Numbered from the stretch's first letter, positions 43,766 to 53,530 are shown. The stretch is 64,000 nucleotides of DNA from Pseudothioclava sp033100795 (GCF_033100795.1 NZ_JAWLVI010000003.1:310001-374000), one strand, 5' to 3'. The notes: generated by a model not told the origin, from the sequence alone. Numbers and translations are program-made.

Positions 43766-44941
43766 ATGACCGACATCGTTATTCTTGCTGGCGCGCGCAC
43801 GCCGATTGGCACTTTCGGAGGGGCGCTTTCGGCCCTTTCCCCGATCGAACTGGCCACCATCGCCGCGCGTGAGGCCATCTCCCGTTCGGGCCTGCCTGCG
43901 GACAAAATCGAGCAGGTCGCCTTTGGCCATATCATCAACACCGAGCCGCGCGATATGTATCTCTCGCGTGTGGCCTCGGTCGATGCTGGCGTTCCGGTGG
44001 GCACGTCTGCGATGAACGTGAACCGGCTGTGCGGCTCGGGGCTTCAGGCGATTGTCTCGATGGCGCAGTCGATCACTCTTGGCGACGCAGACTTCGCGCT
44101 CGCGGGCGGCGCGGACTGCATGAGCCGTTCGCCGCACATCCTGCAATCGGGGCGCTTCGGGCAGAAGATGGGTGATACGCGCATGGTCGACATGATGATC
44201 GGCGCACTCTCGTGTCCCTTCGGCACGGGTCATATGGGTGTCACCGCTGAAAATGTTGCCGAAGAGCACACCATCACCCGTGAGGAGCAGGACGCCTTCG
44301 CCCTTGAAAGCCAGCGTCGCGCCAAAGCCGCAATCGAGGCAGGCCACTTCAAGGCAGAGATCGTCCCCGTCGAGATCAAGACCCGCAAGGGCGTGCAAAC
44401 CGTCGATACCGACGAGCACCCCAAGGAAACGACGCTCGAAGGTCTGGCCAAGCTGAAACCGGCCTTCCGCAGGGACGGGTCTGTCACGGCGGGCAACGCG
44501 AGCGGCATCAACGACGGTGCCGCCGCCGTGGTTCTGGCGCGCGAAAGTGCCGCGCGTGCCGCCGGCCTGACACCTCGCGCGCGTATCCTTGGCTATGCCG
44601 TCGCGGGCGTGCGCCCCGAGGTTATGGGCATCGGCCCGATCCCGGCGGTTCAGGCGTTGTGCAAGAAGACGGGTCTTGGCGTGGACGACTTCGACATCAT
44701 CGAATCGAATGAGGCCTTCGCCGCGCAAGCCTTGGCTGTGACGAAAGAGCTTGGCCTTGATCCTGCGAAGGTTAACCCTGATGGCGGCGCGATTGCCCTT
44801 GGCCATCCGGTCGGCGCCACCGGTGCGATGCTGACGGTCAAAGCGATGTATGCCCTTGAACGCACAGGCGGAAAGCGCGCGCTTATGACCATGTGCATCG
44901 GCGGCGGCCAAGGGATCGCTGTCGCAATCGAGCGGATCTGA
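43766..44941 (+). CDS. acetyl-CoA C-acyltransferase (thiolase)
   Basis: A 391-residue type II thiolase, catalysing reversible Claisen condensation or cleavage of acyl-CoA. Catalytic residues are all present: the nucleophilic cysteine in NVNRLCGSGLQAIVSM near residue 89, ESNEAFAAQAL near 315, GGAIALGHPVGATGA with the active histidine near 347, and MCIGGGQGIAVAIE with the second cysteine near 377. It could serve beta-ketothiolase (PHA synthesis) or beta-oxidation; no partner gene is adjacent to settle this. GGGAGG lies five bases before the ATG. Confidence 0.94.
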   Translation: MTDIVILAGARTPIGTFGGALSALSPIELATIAAREAISRSGLPADKIEQVAFGHIINTEPRDMYLSRVASVDAGVPVGTSAMNVNRLCGSGLQAIVSMAQSITLGDADFALAGGADCMSRSPHILQSGRFGQKMGDTRMVDMMIGALSCPFGTGHMGVTAENVAEEHTITREEQDAFALESQRRAKAAIEAGHFKAEIVPVEIKTRKGVQTVDTDEHPKETTLEGLAKLKPAFRRDGSVTAGNASGINDGAAAVVLARESAARAAGLTPRARILGYAVAGVRPEVMGIGPIPAVQALCKKTGLGVDDFDIIESNEAFAAQALAVTKELGLDPAKVNPDGGAIALGHPVGATGAMLTVKAMYALERTGGKRALMTMCIGGGQGIAVAIERI

Positions 44942-45052
44942 CACCCTCCTGCGCCGCAGGAAAAGCAACACAAAATTTGGCCGGATTAAGGGTTAATTCA
45001 CCCCGTCCAGCCTATGCTCCGGTCAAAGAGATCAGGCCCAGGTGTTGCGAGT

Positions 45053-47290
45053 ATGTCCTCGACTTTAGCTGACAAGCTAGCCCAGGAACGCCGCGCCCGC
45101 CTCGCGGCGGAGCGGCTTCTGGACCAGAAAAAGCAGGAATTGTTCGCGGCGAACCAAAAGCTCGCGCAGCATGCGCGCGCTCTTTCCACGCAGCTTGAAG
45201 AACAGCGCCACGGCCTCGCCCGCGCCATGAACGAGGCCGAGACGCTCAAGGGCGAGAATACACGCGTGCGCGGCGATCTGGAACGCGCGCATTCGATGGC
45301 GATGATCGCGCGGCGACGCCTGTGGGATGCGCTCGAGACCGTGCAGGACGGCTTTGCGGTTTATGATTCCGATCTGTGCCTGATCGTCGCAAACAAGGCC
45401 TATCTGCGGTTTTTTAAAAGCGAGATCGAACTGAACCCCGGCATATCCTACGCCGAGGTCTTGCAGCTTGTCGCCTCGCGCGGGCTGGTCGATCTTGGCG
45501 GACGCGATCCGCTGGACTGGCAACACGAGATGATCGCACGCATCCGCCGCGACCAGATCGAGCCCTTCATCCTTGAAACCCGCGGCGGGCGCCATATCAA
45601 GCTGATCGACCGCTGGGGCAGCGACGGCGATCTCGTCTGCCTGTCACAAGACATCACCCATATGATCGAACGCGAGAATGAGCTACGTGAAGCCCGTGAT
45701 CGTGCCGAAGCCGCCAGCCGCGCGAAATCCGCCTTCCTTGCGAATATGAGCCACGAGATCCGCACCCCGATGAACGGGGTAATCGGCATGGCGGAACTCC
45801 TGAACGACACCGATCTGAACGAGGATCAACGCCTGTTTGCCGAGACCATCCGCTCGTCGGGCGAGGCGCTGCTGACCATCATCAACGATGTCCTCGACTA
45901 TTCGAAAATTGAAGCCGAGCGGCTACAGCTTTACCCCGAGCCCTTTGATCTGGAGCGTTGTATCCACGAGCTTCTGGTGCTGCTGCAGGCCAGCGCGAAA
46001 GACAAGGGCGTCAAGCTTCTGGTGGATTACGATCTGTTCATGCCGACGCGATTTATCATGGATCCCGGTCGTATCCGGCAGGTTTTGACAAACCTTCTGG
46101 GCAATGCCGTCAAGTTCACCGAGCAGGGCAGTGTTCTTGTCCGCGTCGTCGGCTATGAGCAGCCCTCGGGAGAGTATGAGCTGCATGTCACAATCGAAGA
46201 TACAGGCATCGGCATTGCGCCCGAAAACCTCGGCAAGGTTTTTGGCGAGTTCGATCAGGTCGAATCCGAGAAGAACCGCAAGTTCGAAGGCACCGGGCTT
46301 GGCCTCGCGATTACCCAGAAGCTGATCACGATGATGGGCGGAACGGTCTGGGTCGACAGCGAGCCGGGTGTCGGGTCGAACTTCGGCTTCAAGATTACAG
46401 TCCCTTGCGCCGAAGTTATCGAGGAGGACAACGGACCCACCGCCCCCATTCATCTGAAGGCAGCGCTGGTCATCGACGACCTTCTGGTGAACCGGATCAT
46501 CCTTGAACGCCAGCTACAGACCTACGGTCTTGATGTAGTGCTTTGCCGCAGCGGCGAAGAGGCGATCCATGTGCTCGAAGATGGCGGATCGTTCGACCTT
46601 GTTCTGACCGATTTCAAAATGCCCGGTATGGATGGCGTCACATTGGCGAAAACGATGCGGGCAAAGGGACTTGATGCGCCAATTCTGATGCTTTCCTCCG
46701 ACCCCGAGGCGATCGACAAGGCACAGCTGGAATGTGAAAATATCAGCTGCCTTGAAAAGCCGGTGCTGCGGTCCGACCTGATCCGGCAGTTGCGGAAAAT
46801 CTCGCACACCGAGACACAGGCCGACATGTCGCCCGCACCACAGCCCCCATCCGCGCCGCCCCCCTCTCGCCCCGAGGCGGCCCTCAAACGCAAGATGTGT
46901 GTCCTCGCCGCCGAGGACAACCGGACCAACCAGCTCGTTCTGGGAAAGATGGTCAAAGACCTGCATATCGACCTGCATTTCGCCAATAACGGACGTGAGG
47001 CGGTCGAGATGTGGCGCAAGCTCAACCCTGATCTGATCCTGATGGATATTTCGATGCCTGAGATGGATGGGCGCGAAGCCTCGCGCCTGATCCGCGCCGA
47101 TGAGGTGGATCGCGGCGGGCATGTCCCGATCTGCGCCATCACCGCCCATGCGATGGAAGGGGATTCTGAGCATATCTTTGCCGCCGGCATTGACTATTAT
47201 CTAACTAAGCCACTGAAAAAAGCCGTTATTTCCGAACGCATCCTTGCACATATTCCGAAGGATGCGCGCGACCCTGTGACAGGGGTCTGA
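45053..47290 (+). CDS. hybrid sensor histidine kinase with two receiver domains
   Basis: A 745-residue soluble kinase (no membrane segment visible). Order: N-terminal coiled coil (residues 1-90, rich in Glu/Gln/Arg), a PAS-like domain (ALETVQDGFAVYDSDLCLIVANKAYL), HisKA with KSAFLANMSHEIRTPMNGVIGM (phosphorylated His near 234), HATPase_c with NLLGNAVKFTE, EDTGIGIAPE and EGTGLGLAITQKLI. A first receiver has phospho-Asp in LVLTDFKMPGMDG, and a second has LAAEDNRTNQLVL and LILMDISMPEMDG. A proline-rich linker joins the receivers. No Hpt domain is present, so phosphate must go to a separate Hpt protein. ATG 45053 is chosen; 45014 in frame is an alternative, neither with a strong Shine-Dalgarno. 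Its stop abuts that of recQ. Confidence 0.9.
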   Translation: MSSTLADKLAQERRARLAAERLLDQKKQELFAANQKLAQHARALSTQLEEQRHGLARAMNEAETLKGENTRVRGDLERAHSMAMIARRRLWDALETVQDGFAVYDSDLCLIVANKAYLRFFKSEIELNPGISYAEVLQLVASRGLVDLGGRDPLDWQHEMIARIRRDQIEPFILETRGGRHIKLIDRWGSDGDLVCLSQDITHMIERENELREARDRAEAASRAKSAFLANMSHEIRTPMNGVIGMAELLNDTDLNEDQRLFAETIRSSGEALLTIINDVLDYSKIEAERLQLYPEPFDLERCIHELLVLLQASAKDKGVKLLVDYDLFMPTRFIMDPGRIRQVLTNLLGNAVKFTEQGSVLVRVVGYEQPSGEYELHVTIEDTGIGIAPENLGKVFGEFDQVESEKNRKFEGTGLGLAITQKLITMMGGTVWVDSEPGVGSNFGFKITVPCAEVIEEDNGPTAPIHLKAALVIDDLLVNRIILERQLQTYGLDVVLCRSGEEAIHVLEDGGSFDLVLTDFKMPGMDGVTLAKTMRAKGLDAPILMLSSDPEAIDKAQLECENISCLEKPVLRSDLIRQLRKISHTETQADMSPAPQPPSAPPPSRPEAALKRKMCVLAAEDNRTNQLVLGKMVKDLHIDLHFANNGREAVEMWRKLNPDLILMDISMPEMDGREASRLIRADEVDRGGHVPICAITAHAMEGDSEHIFAAGIDYYLTKPLKKAVISERILAHIPKDARDPVTGV

Positions 47291-49357
47291 TTAACCGAAA
47301 GAGGCCAGGATCGTCAGGAATTCTTCTGCGAAGCGATCGAGTTTAGCCTCGTTCAGCTTGGCAATACGGGCCAGTTCGACGCGGTCGCGCGGGCGATGCT
47401 CGGCGATCCGGCGCACCTCGGACGAGGTCAGTGACATCGGGCGGCCCGTGCCATCCGGTCCGCGCTGCAAACGTTGCTGCGCCTCGTTCAACTGGTCGAA
47501 CAGATCCGCCGCACCGCTGCCTGCCAGCTTGCGCCGGTGCGGGTGCATCGACACGGTCTCGCCCACGATAACCTCAAGAAACGCCGTGCCATAGCTTTCA
47601 AGCTTGCGCGCGCCAACCCCGCCAATCCGCGCAAACTCATCAAGGTTTTGCGGCCGCGTCTCGGCCATCTCGATCAGCGTGCGGTCGTTGAACACCATAT
47701 AGGCGGGCAATCCGGCAGCCTCGGCAATGGCGCGCCGCTTGGCCTTGAGCGCCGAAAGCAAGGGCGCATCTTCCTCCGAGACCAGCGCCTTGACCACCGG
47801 CCCCTGCCTGGCTTTGCGCAGCGCATCGCGCCGCAGCGTTACGGTTTCTTCGCCGCGCAAAACAGGGTGCGCGCGTTTCGTCATCACCAGCGCGCCGTGG
47901 CGTTCGGCATCGGGACGCACCAGATCAAGCCCCATCATCTGCCGGAACACCGCCTGCCATTGCGGGCGCGTCAACTCTTTGCCAACCCCGAAGGTCGGCA
48001 AACGGTCATGCCCGCGCGCGCGGATCTTGTCGTTCGTATGCCCGAGCAAAATCTCGATCAGATGACCCGCGCCATAGGATTCTTCGGTCCGCAGCGCCGC
48101 CGAAAGCGCCTTGCGCACCGGATCGGTGGCGTCGAACAGCTCGGGCGGAGTGTCGCACAGATCGCAATTGCCACAGGGCTCGGGTAGCTTTTCCCCGAAA
48201 TATCCGAGCAACTGCTGCCGACGGCACGAGATCGCCTCGGCCAGCCCCAAAAGCGCGTTCAGCCGCCCGTGGTCCGCCGCTTTGCGGTCGAAGGGCGCAA
48301 GCCCCTCGTCAATCTGGGTGCGGCGCAGGCGAATGTCCTCGGGGCCGTAAAGCGTGTAGGTTTCGGCCGCAGCACCATCGCGCCCCGCCCGACCGATTTC
48401 CTGATAATAGGCCTCGATCGACTTGGGCAAATCGGCATGGGCAACCCACCGGATGTCCGGTTTATCGACGCCCATCCCGAAGGCCACCGTCGCGACAACG
48501 ATCAACCCGTCTTCCTGCTGAAAGCGCGCCTCGACAATGCGGCGATCCTCGGCCTCCATGCCGCCGTGATAGAAGCACGCGCTATGCCCCGCCTCATTGA
48601 GCGCCTGCGACAGGCTTTCGGTTTTCGCGCGAGAGGCGCAGTAAACAATCCCCGACTGCCCCTTGCGCGCGGCGGCAAAATTCAGGATCTGCCTGCGCGG
48701 CTGGTCCTTGGGCGCGAAGGCCAAATGGATATTGGGCCGGTCGAAACCGCGCAGGAAGGATGCGGGTGTGCGCCCTTCGAACAGGCGCTCGACAATTTCG
48801 GCGCGGGTTTCCTCGTCCGCGGTGGCCGTAAAAGCCGCCAAGGGCACGCCCAGCGCGCGCTTCAACTCGCCGATGCGCAGGTAATCGGGGCGGAAGTCAT
48901 GACCCCACTGGCTGACACAATGGGCCTCGTCCACGGCAATCAGTGACACCTGATGGCGGCGCAGAAGGGCCGTCGCACCCCCCGTCGCCAGTCGCTCTGG
49001 TGCCATATAAAGAAGCTTCAACTCGCCTTTGGACAGCGCTTCAAAAACGGCCTCGGTTTCCTCTTCGGTATTGCCCGAGGTAAGCGCCCCCGCCGCAACC
49101 CCGTTTTCCCGAAGCGCGCGCACCTGATCGCGCATCAGCGCGATCAAGGGCGAGATAACCACCGTCAGGCCGGGCAGGCACAGCGCCGGAAGCTGAAAGC
49201 ACAGCGACTTGCCCCCGCCCGTCGGCATGATCGCCAGCGTATCGCGCCCGTCCAGAATGGCACGGACGATTTCTTCCTGACCGGGGCGGAACGCCTGAAA
49301 TCCGAAGACCGAGGCGAGAAAATCCTCGGCCGAAGATGGTGCGGCACCATCGGGCAT
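47291..49357 (-). CDS. recQ: ATP-dependent DNA helicase RecQ
   Basis: 3'-to-5' helicase in recombination repair and replication-fork processing. The 688-residue protein has FGFQAFRPGQEEIVRAIL (Q motif), Walker A MPTGGGKSLCFQLPAL near residue 40, the DEAH-box LIAVDEAHCVSQWGHDFRPDY near 135, motif VI EIGRAGRDG near 325, the zinc-binding RQC cysteines (CRRQQLLGYFGE, CGNCDLCD) near 370-395, and a C-terminal HRDC domain. A linker between RQC and HRDC makes it longer than the E. coli enzyme (609). It begins three bases after the yggT stop, so the pair is probably co-transcribed. Confidence 0.96.
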   Translation of the reverse strand: MPDGAAPSSAEDFLASVFGFQAFRPGQEEIVRAILDGRDTLAIMPTGGGKSLCFQLPALCLPGLTVVISPLIALMRDQVRALRENGVAAGALTSGNTEEETEAVFEALSKGELKLLYMAPERLATGGATALLRRHQVSLIAVDEAHCVSQWGHDFRPDYLRIGELKRALGVPLAAFTATADEETRAEIVERLFEGRTPASFLRGFDRPNIHLAFAPKDQPRRQILNFAAARKGQSGIVYCASRAKTESLSQALNEAGHSACFYHGGMEAEDRRIVEARFQQEDGLIVVATVAFGMGVDKPDIRWVAHADLPKSIEAYYQEIGRAGRDGAAAETYTLYGPEDIRLRRTQIDEGLAPFDRKAADHGRLNALLGLAEAISCRRQQLLGYFGEKLPEPCGNCDLCDTPPELFDATDPVRKALSAALRTEESYGAGHLIEILLGHTNDKIRARGHDRLPTFGVGKELTRPQWQAVFRQMMGLDLVRPDAERHGALVMTKRAHPVLRGEETVTLRRDALRKARQGPVVKALVSEEDAPLLSALKAKRRAIAEAAGLPAYMVFNDRTLIEMAETRPQNLDEFARIGGVGARKLESYGTAFLEVIVGETVSMHPHRRKLAGSGAADLFDQLNEAQQRLQRGPDGTGRPMSLTSSEVRRIAEHRPRDRVELARIAKLNEAKLDRFAEEFLTILASFG

Positions 49358-49360
49358 CGG

Positions 49361-49654
49361 TCACATTCCGTAGAAGAAGCCGGCGTTATTGCGCAGCGCC
49401 ATTCGCAGGACAATCAGGCCGATGAACGCCACCAGCGGCGCCAGATCCAACATGCCGGTGTTGGGCAGGATGCGGCGGATACGCCCGTAGATCGGCTCCA
49501 GCAGGTTATTCACCCCGAACCAGATTTGCGCGACAAGCGGCTGGCGCAGGTTCAGCACCTGAAAGTTGATCAGCCAGCTCATCACGATATGCGCGATCAT
49601 GATGAAATAGACCACACCGAGAATGAGATCGAGAGCCTGATAGAGCGTGACCAT
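49361..49654 (-). CDS. YggT family membrane protein
   Basis: A 97-residue inner-membrane protein with two hydrophobic helices (LYQALDLILGVVYFIMIAHIVMSWLI and LAPLVAFIGLIVLRMAL) and the family motif NLLEPIYGRIRRILPNTGMLDLAPLV between them. YggT proteins are implicated in osmotic tolerance, septum placement and membrane-complex assembly, but the mechanism is unknown. GGAGG is seven bases before ATG 49654; a long in-frame extension to 50347 on this strand is antisense to the thioesterase gene and rejected. recQ starts three bases later. Confidence 0.93.
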   Translation of the reverse strand: MVTLYQALDLILGVVYFIMIAHIVMSWLINFQVLNLRQPLVAQIWFGVNNLLEPIYGRIRRILPNTGMLDLAPLVAFIGLIVLRMALRNNAGFFYGM

Positions 49655-49795
49655 GTGTTGCCTCCGAAATGCGTTCCGACACAGGTAAGGCAGGCGCGCG
49701 CCGCTTGCAACCGCTGCGCGCGGGTAAGGTTTCCGTGACGTCGTGATTGACCCTCGCAGGAATGCAGGCCACCTCGGACGCAGGAGGCCGCTTTC

Positions 49796-50326
49796 ATGTA
49801 TCCTTATGTTCGTTTTCTCAAAGAAGCCCTTAAGGCCCGCGCAGCAACCCCGCTCCCCCCGCTTGAGACCCATATCAGCCACCACATCTGCTGGCCGTGG
49901 GACATCGACCCGTGGATGGAAATGAACAACGGCCGGACCTTGACGCTCTATGATCTGGGGCGCGTCGGGCTGTCCATCCGTTGCGGCCTGTGGGCCGCGC
50001 TGAAAAGCAACCGTTTCGGCATGGTGGTCGCTGGGGCTTCGGTGCGCTATCGGCGTCGGATTACCGCCTTCCGCCCGTTCGAGATGCGCTCGCGCTGCGT
50101 GGGGTGGGACGGGCGTTTCATGTATCTCGACCAGTCGATGTGGCAGGGTGGGGAGTGCTCCAGCCAAGTGTTGATCCGTGGAGCTGTAACCTCGAGAGGC
50201 GCTATGATCGCGCCTGAACGCCTGATTACCGCGATGGACCCGGCCCTGGCTTCGCCCGAACTGCCCGCATGGGTGCAGAACTGGGCCGAGGCCGACAATA
50301 CCCGCCCCTGGCCGCCGCAAGTCTAG
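49796..50326 (+). CDS. acyl-CoA thioesterase-like (4HBT hot-dog fold)
   Basis: A 176-residue protein resembling the thioesterase superfamily members related to THEM6 and the 4HBT_2 family. Landmarks: ETHISHHICWPWDIDPWMEMNNGRTLTLYDLGRVG near residue 25 (with the Asp/Asn-type active-site segment at the start of the central helix), GMVVAGASVRYRRRITAFRPFEMRSRC near 75, and FMYLDQSMWQGGECSSQVLIRGAV. Likely hydrolyses an acyl-CoA; substrate unknown. The region upstream contains GCAGGAGGCC but at an extended distance from the ATG. Confidence 0.82.
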   Translation: MYPYVRFLKEALKARAATPLPPLETHISHHICWPWDIDPWMEMNNGRTLTLYDLGRVGLSIRCGLWAALKSNRFGMVVAGASVRYRRRITAFRPFEMRSRCVGWDGRFMYLDQSMWQGGECSSQVLIRGAVTSRGAMIAPERLITAMDPALASPELPAWVQNWAEADNTRPWPPQV

Positions 50327-50389
50327 GCACTGTCTTGCGCCCGTCACGGAAATCGGGCTTCATCCCCTTAACGGGTCAGGGGGTGACAC

Positions 50390-51730
50390 ATGATAACCAC
50401 GAAAAAGCGCATCTGGGGCTGGTTCTTCTTTGATTGGGCAAGCCAGCCCTACAACACCCTTCTGCTGACCTTCATCTTTGCGCCCTTCATGAATGACCTT
50501 CTGGGCGATGGCTCCAGCGCGCAAACGGTCTGGGGCTATGGCGTCGGCATTGCGGGCATCCTGATCGCCGTTTCGGCCCCGTTTCTGGGGGCTATCGCGG
50601 ACAAAGCGGGCCGTCGACTGCCCTTCATCTGGGTGTTTTCGCTCATGTATGTGATCGGGGCTTGGGGGCTGTGGTATGCCAACCCCGAGGATTTCAGCCT
50701 GTTTTTCGTGATGCTCTCCTTCGCGATCGGCCTGATCGGGATGGAGTTCGCGACGACATTTACCAACGCCATGCTGCCCGACCTCGCCCCGCGCGAAGAA
50801 ATCGGCAAGGTCTCGGGTTCTGGCTGGGCCTTCGGTTACGTCGGAGGGATGCTCTCGCTGATCGTCATGCTGGCGTTTTTGCAGATAAACCCGACGACCG
50901 GCAAAACCCTGGTCGGCCTGCCGCCGCTGTTCGGCCTTGATCTAGCCACGCGCGAGGATACGCGCATCGTCGGCCCGCTGAGCGCCGTCTGGTATGCGGT
51001 GTTCATGGTGCCCTTTTTCCTGTGGGTGCGCGAGCCGCGCCATCTGGGTGCGGTGCCTGTCCGTCAGGCCGCGCGCGCCGCTTGGCCAGAGCTTAAGGCG
51101 ACACTGCGCACCCTGCCCCGTTCGCGCAACCTGTTCATGTATCTCCTCTCCTCCATGAGCTACCGCGACGCGCTGAACGGCATCTACACCTTTGGCGGCC
51201 TCTATGCGGCGGGGGTCTTGGGCTGGTCGATCATCCAGATCGGCATTTTCGGGATTCTCGGCACAATCACCGGTGCGATCTTTGCGTGGCTTGGCGGGCG
51301 CGCAGATGCCCGCTTTGGGCCTAAACCTGTCATCACCTTCTGCCTTGTGCTGTTTGTGGGCGTGGTGATCGGGATCGTCTTTATCTCGCGCCAAAGCGTG
51401 TTCGGGATACCCGTCACCGCAGACAGCGCCCTGCCCGACATCGCCTTCTACGTCATGGGCGGGCTGATCGGCGCGGGCGGCGGTGTTCTGCAAGCGGCCA
51501 GCCGGACAATGCTGGTGCGTCAGGCCGACCCCGCAAAAATCACCGAACATTTCGGCCTTTACGCGCTCTCGGGCAAGGCGACCTCTTTCGTCGCACCACT
51601 TGCCATCGGCATCACCACCCAGATCACCGGCGATCAGGCAATGGGCATTACGCCGATCATCGGTCTTTTCATCCTCGGGTTGATTTTGCTAACCTTCGTC
51701 AAGCCGGACGGGGACGCGCCCCGCCCCTGA
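50390..51730 (+). CDS. MFS transporter, UMF1/Atg22-type
   Basis: A 446-residue permease with about twelve hydrophobic segments. The family marker is at the N-terminus, KRIWGWFFFDWASQPYNTLLLTFIFAPFM, and LPDLAPREEIGKVSGSGWAFGYVGGMLSLIV near residue 125, as in UMF1 (Atg22-like) transporters. Homologues are thought to export amino acids or other small metabolites, but evidence in bacteria is thin. GGGGGTGACAC precedes the ATG. mepA follows 18 bp later and may be in the same transcript. Confidence 0.92.
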   Translation: MITTKKRIWGWFFFDWASQPYNTLLLTFIFAPFMNDLLGDGSSAQTVWGYGVGIAGILIAVSAPFLGAIADKAGRRLPFIWVFSLMYVIGAWGLWYANPEDFSLFFVMLSFAIGLIGMEFATTFTNAMLPDLAPREEIGKVSGSGWAFGYVGGMLSLIVMLAFLQINPTTGKTLVGLPPLFGLDLATREDTRIVGPLSAVWYAVFMVPFFLWVREPRHLGAVPVRQAARAAWPELKATLRTLPRSRNLFMYLLSSMSYRDALNGIYTFGGLYAAGVLGWSIIQIGIFGILGTITGAIFAWLGGRADARFGPKPVITFCLVLFVGVVIGIVFISRQSVFGIPVTADSALPDIAFYVMGGLIGAGGGVLQAASRTMLVRQADPAKITEHFGLYALSGKATSFVAPLAIGITTQITGDQAMGITPIIGLFILGLILLTFVKPDGDAPRP

Positions 51731-51748
51731 GACAAGGAGCCCGAAGCG

Positions 51749-52642
51749 ATGCTGAAACCTCTGGTCTTGTGCCTTGGCGTCGCCGCCAGCCTTGCCGCAC
51801 CCGCCCGCGCCGAACAACTGGCCAGAACGCTGTTTGGTGCAGTCGATGCCCCTGCGGGCAAGACATCCGAGGCAATCGGCTTCTATTCCAAAGGCTGCGC
51901 CTCGGGGATGGCAGAGCTGCCCGAAACCGGCCCGACATGGCAGGCGATGCGGCTCTCGCGCAACCGCAACTGGGGACAACCCGAGATGATCAGCTTTTTG
52001 CAGGATCTCTCGCGTTTTGCCGCAACGCTTCCGGGATGGCAGGGACTTTACATCGGCGACATCAGCCAGCCACGCGGCGGCCCGATGACATCAGGCCACG
52101 CGAGCCACCAGATCGGGCTGGATGCGGACATCTGGATGCTGCCGCCGAAATCCCTGCGGCTCAGCCGATCAGAGCGCGAGAAGATCAGCTCGATCTCGGT
52201 GCGCACCGAAGACCAGCGCAATATCAACCGCAACTGGACCGCGCAGCATATGGAGCTTTTGAAAGCGGCCGCTTCAGATCCGCGCGTGGACCGCGTCTTC
52301 GTCACAGCTCCCGCCAAGATCGAAATGTGCAAGACGGCGCGCGGAAATCGCGACTGGCTGCAAAAGGTGCGCCCGATCTACGGGCATAACTACCACTTCC
52401 ATGTGCGCCTGAAATGCCCCAAGGGCGACCGCGCGTGCGAGACCCAAAAGCCGACGGTCGCGCAGCTCTCGAAAGGCGGCGACGGATGCGATAAGACGCT
52501 GGAATGGTGGGTAACGGATTACCTTAAACCGCAACCCGCTCCGAAAAAGCCGAAGAAACCCGCGCCCGTCAAGAAATCCGCGAAAACCTACACACTTGCC
52601 GATCTTCCCAACCAATGCCGAAACCTTGTCATAGCGCGATGA
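51749..52642 (+). CDS. mepA: penicillin-insensitive murein endopeptidase
   Basis: A periplasmic zinc LAS-type metallopeptidase that cuts D-Ala-meso-DAP cross-links of peptidoglycan. The 297-residue precursor has a Sec signal (MLKPLVLCLGVAASLAAPARA), then GDISQPRGGPMTSGHASHQIGLDADIWML near residue 110 with the zinc His and Asp, TAPAKIEMC near 192, and YGHNYHFHVRLKCP near 211 supplying the other histidines. The lysine/proline-rich C-terminus (PAPKKPKKPAPVKKSAK) is an extra basic tail. AAGGAG is nine bases before the ATG. It is coupled to the next gene by an ATGA overlap. Confidence 0.95.
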   Translation: MLKPLVLCLGVAASLAAPARAEQLARTLFGAVDAPAGKTSEAIGFYSKGCASGMAELPETGPTWQAMRLSRNRNWGQPEMISFLQDLSRFAATLPGWQGLYIGDISQPRGGPMTSGHASHQIGLDADIWMLPPKSLRLSRSEREKISSISVRTEDQRNINRNWTAQHMELLKAAASDPRVDRVFVTAPAKIEMCKTARGNRDWLQKVRPIYGHNYHFHVRLKCPKGDRACETQKPTVAQLSKGGDGCDKTLEWWVTDYLKPQPAPKKPKKPAPVKKSAKTYTLADLPNQCRNLVIAR

Positions 52643-53520
52643 AGCTGGCTCCCGTCTGGGGGCTGCTTGCCCTTTGCCACGGCTTTGCGGCCTCGGCGGA
52701 AACGGCAAGCTTCGTGCAAAGCTATGAATGGATCGTGTCCACTCAAGAGGGGTTTGGCGGGTTTTCGGCGCTTGAACTGGCCGATGACGGGGTGCGGTTC
52801 CTTGCCGTCTCTGACAGGGCGACGGTGTGGCGCGGCGCGCTGGAACGCGATGCGGCCGGGACAATTGCCGCCGTATCTCTGGACAGTGAACCCAAATTCC
52901 TGCGCGATAAATCCGGCAATCTGCTGTCCATCTTCGAGGCAGATTCAGAGGGTGTCGCACTGGCGCCGGATGGCTCGATCTATGTGTCTTTCGAGGGGCT
53001 GCACCGCATTGTGCATTACGCCACCGATGACGGCCCCTCCGATCCTCTTCCCCGCCCCGAGGCGTTTCGCGATTTCAAGCGTAACGCCTCACTCGAGGCG
53101 CTCGCTCTCGATAACACGGGAGCACTTTATACCCTGCCCGAACGTTCCGGCGCTTTGGGGCGGCCCTTTCGGGTGTTCCGGTTCCGCGACGCGAGATGGG
53201 AACAACCGTTCTCGATCCCGCGCGAGGGCAATTGGCTGCCTGTGGGCGCGGATTTCGGCCCCGACGGGCGCCTTTACCTTTTGGAGCGCGACTTCTGGGG
53301 GCTGATCGGTTTTCTGTCGCGCGTGCGCGTGTTCGCGATCTCGGGCGACACAATTTCCGGCGGGGAGGTGCTTTTCGAAACCCGCGCAGGGCGCCACGAC
53401 AATCTTGAGGGGATTTCGGTCTGGCGGGACAGATCCGGCGCTATCCGCCTGACGATGATCTCGGACGACAATTTCCGCCTGCTGCAACACACCGAAATCG
53501 TCGAATACCGCCTGGACTGA
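52639..53520 (+). CDS. esterase-like activity of phytase family protein (exported)
   Basis: A 293-residue precursor with a signal peptide (MKLAPVWGLLALCHGFAASA) and a beta-propeller-like mature part. Recognisable repeats: GFGGFSALELADDGVRFLAVSDRATVW, DSEGVALAPDGSIYVSFEGLHRI, SLEALALDNTGALYTLPE and NLEGISVWRDRSGAIRLTMISDDNF. This is the pattern of the Phytase-like esterase family (COG4246). Enzymatic role unproven. It is translationally coupled to mepA, an association I have no explanation for beyond the shared periplasmic location. Confidence 0.87.
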   Translation: MKLAPVWGLLALCHGFAASAETASFVQSYEWIVSTQEGFGGFSALELADDGVRFLAVSDRATVWRGALERDAAGTIAAVSLDSEPKFLRDKSGNLLSIFEADSEGVALAPDGSIYVSFEGLHRIVHYATDDGPSDPLPRPEAFRDFKRNASLEALALDNTGALYTLPERSGALGRPFRVFRFRDARWEQPFSIPREGNWLPVGADFGPDGRLYLLERDFWGLIGFLSRVRVFAISGDTISGGEVLFETRAGRHDNLEGISVWRDRSGAIRLTMISDDNFRLLQHTEIVEYRLD

Positions 53521-53530
53521 CGCATTTTCA

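Noticed and set aside
44947..44961. Terminator after the thiolase gene (TCCTGC/GCAGGA, loop of three)
   Set aside because: The stem is short and is followed by AAAGC, not a T-run; left unannotated.
44986..44996. CtrA site before the hybrid kinase (TTAAGGGTTAA)
   Set aside because: The two TTAA half-sites are separated by three bases instead of seven.
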